The translations under genes and the position numbers were made by a program. The notes beneath the pieces were generated by a model. That model was given only the letters and a program-made list of their open reading frames with translations, was not told the DNA's origin and searched no databases. 64,000 nt of DNA from Trochalopteron elliotii. Taxonomy: Eukaryota; Chordata; Aves; Passeriformes; Leiothrichidae. Shown piece after piece: positions 63,269 to 64,000 of this stretch (positions are counted from its first letter, which is position 1; the number at the start of each line of letters is the position of its first letter). Where the stretch lies: the NCBI GenBank assembly GCA_024734555.1, contig JANPWX010000247.1, forward strand, positions 1,614,907-1,678,906, given 5' to 3'.

Positions 63269-64000
63269 CTGTAAGAAACACACAAACTAATTTTGAAAAT
63301 CCAAGCACTGCATTGTTTGCATCACGTATTCTTCGCATTCTGTGCAGTACATTTCTGATGCTTGCAAATTTTAAACACAGCTGGTCCAAAGAGTGAACAG
63401 TCAGAATAAAGACATTTGGACACAGGATTATGTTGCACTTACATCAAGGGATGAGAAAGAGAAATGTGATTTTAATGGGAGGGATGCTTCGAGACATCAA
63501 GGTAACATATTCCATTTCACCTAACTTCTTGGAGAATGGACAAGGCACACACCATGCCCAGTGCTTGAAGTAAGGAGGAATAAAAAATAGAAGTTTTGTT
63601 TTAAATTCCATAGAAGTGCTATTGTATAGCACAAGCAAAACACAACCCATCAGGCCTCTGTAAAAAAACCAAGTCTGTGATTTCCTGCTTCCACACAGAG
63701 ATGCACAACAGTGTTGGAGAAATAATGGTGCTCCTCTGTTGCTTCTAGAAGAAATTGTTCTCTACTTAGAGAACTTGATTTTTTCCCTAAATAGCCATCA
63801 TTTTTTGGAAGGATTAAAAGGAAAGTGGGTTCAGCAAAAAAGAACTCAAGTATTTGGGAACACATCTAGTAAAAGTGATTACTCCTGAATGGAAAGGGAG
63901 GAGCTATGGACAGCCAGGAGGCCTTTTTCACCTGTGCATCACACAACACAGAACTTCAGCACAGCAAGAATTCTCTGAAGGAGAAGAGGCCAAGGCCCCA
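63269..64000 (-). other. TTC8: Last intron of TTC8 (partial)
   Basis: This stretch runs from the TTC8 acceptor to the window edge. I looked for the preceding exon (the TPR containing the NNNNHAEAYNNL-type motif) on the minus strand and did not find it, so the donor must lie beyond 64000. No repeat was recognised. The two minus-strand open frames here (63444-63650, 63650-63865) show nothing protein-like. Confidence 0.7.

Noticed and set aside
1..64000. CRISPR arrays, operons, phage or bacterial systems, tRNA or rRNA genes
   Set aside because: None seen. The base composition, introns, CR1 and LTR content mark this as avian nuclear DNA.

Overview
The window is vertebrate nuclear DNA, almost certainly from a bird. 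It is AT-rich and holds one real coding exon. It carries several copies of the avian LINE CR1, recognised by the ATTCTGTG-type 3' repeat and the conserved antisense start 'gggttggaagg..cc', together with solo LTRs of the type common in avian genomes. There are no bacterial-style genes. Nearly all of the short open frames (60-167 codons) in the window are chance frames in non-coding DNA. This was judged by eye, without database searches.

The only exon I can assign to a named gene is at the far right, on the minus strand (63152-63268). It is the last coding exon of TTC8 (BBS8, a BBSome subunit), with a splice acceptor, 38 codons, a stop, and a roughly 0.5 kb 3' UTR ending near an AATAAA at 62685-62690. 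The rest of TTC8 would lie beyond 64000. In other vertebrates TTC8 is neighboured tail-to-tail by FOXN3, so the remaining ~62 kb is most simply the TTC8-FOXN3 intergenic region. No FOXN3 exon was recognised here.

Layout: 1-11.3 kb is unique AT-rich DNA with two antisense CR1 copies (1894-2272, 5845-6390). At 11328-11530 lies a frameshifted copy of one BET-family exon, closest to BRD4, with splice-like edges, followed by a CR1 3' end (11770-11886). A solo LTR is at 13284-13716 and a CR1 at 14496-14760. From 14.8 to 31.1 kb I see only unique sequence and simple tracts. A probable minus-strand LTR with a GC box (31143-31570), a small CR1 (32402-32640) and an ERVL-like solo LTR (39165-39752) follow. 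A GC-richer stretch contains a candidate unassigned 123-bp exon (44762-44884), a CpG-rich cluster (47690-47990) and a (CT)17 microsatellite. The longest CR1 (51886-53624, minus) preserves part of the reverse transcriptase. A CpG-rich LTR-like element (60706-61020) lies about 1.6 kb from the TTC8 3' end.

The most interesting items are the BRD4-like exon relic in a foreign location and the unassigned symmetric-phase exon candidate. The CpG cluster and the CpG-rich LTR are possible promoters of unannotated transcripts. I did not find a convincing new biological system.
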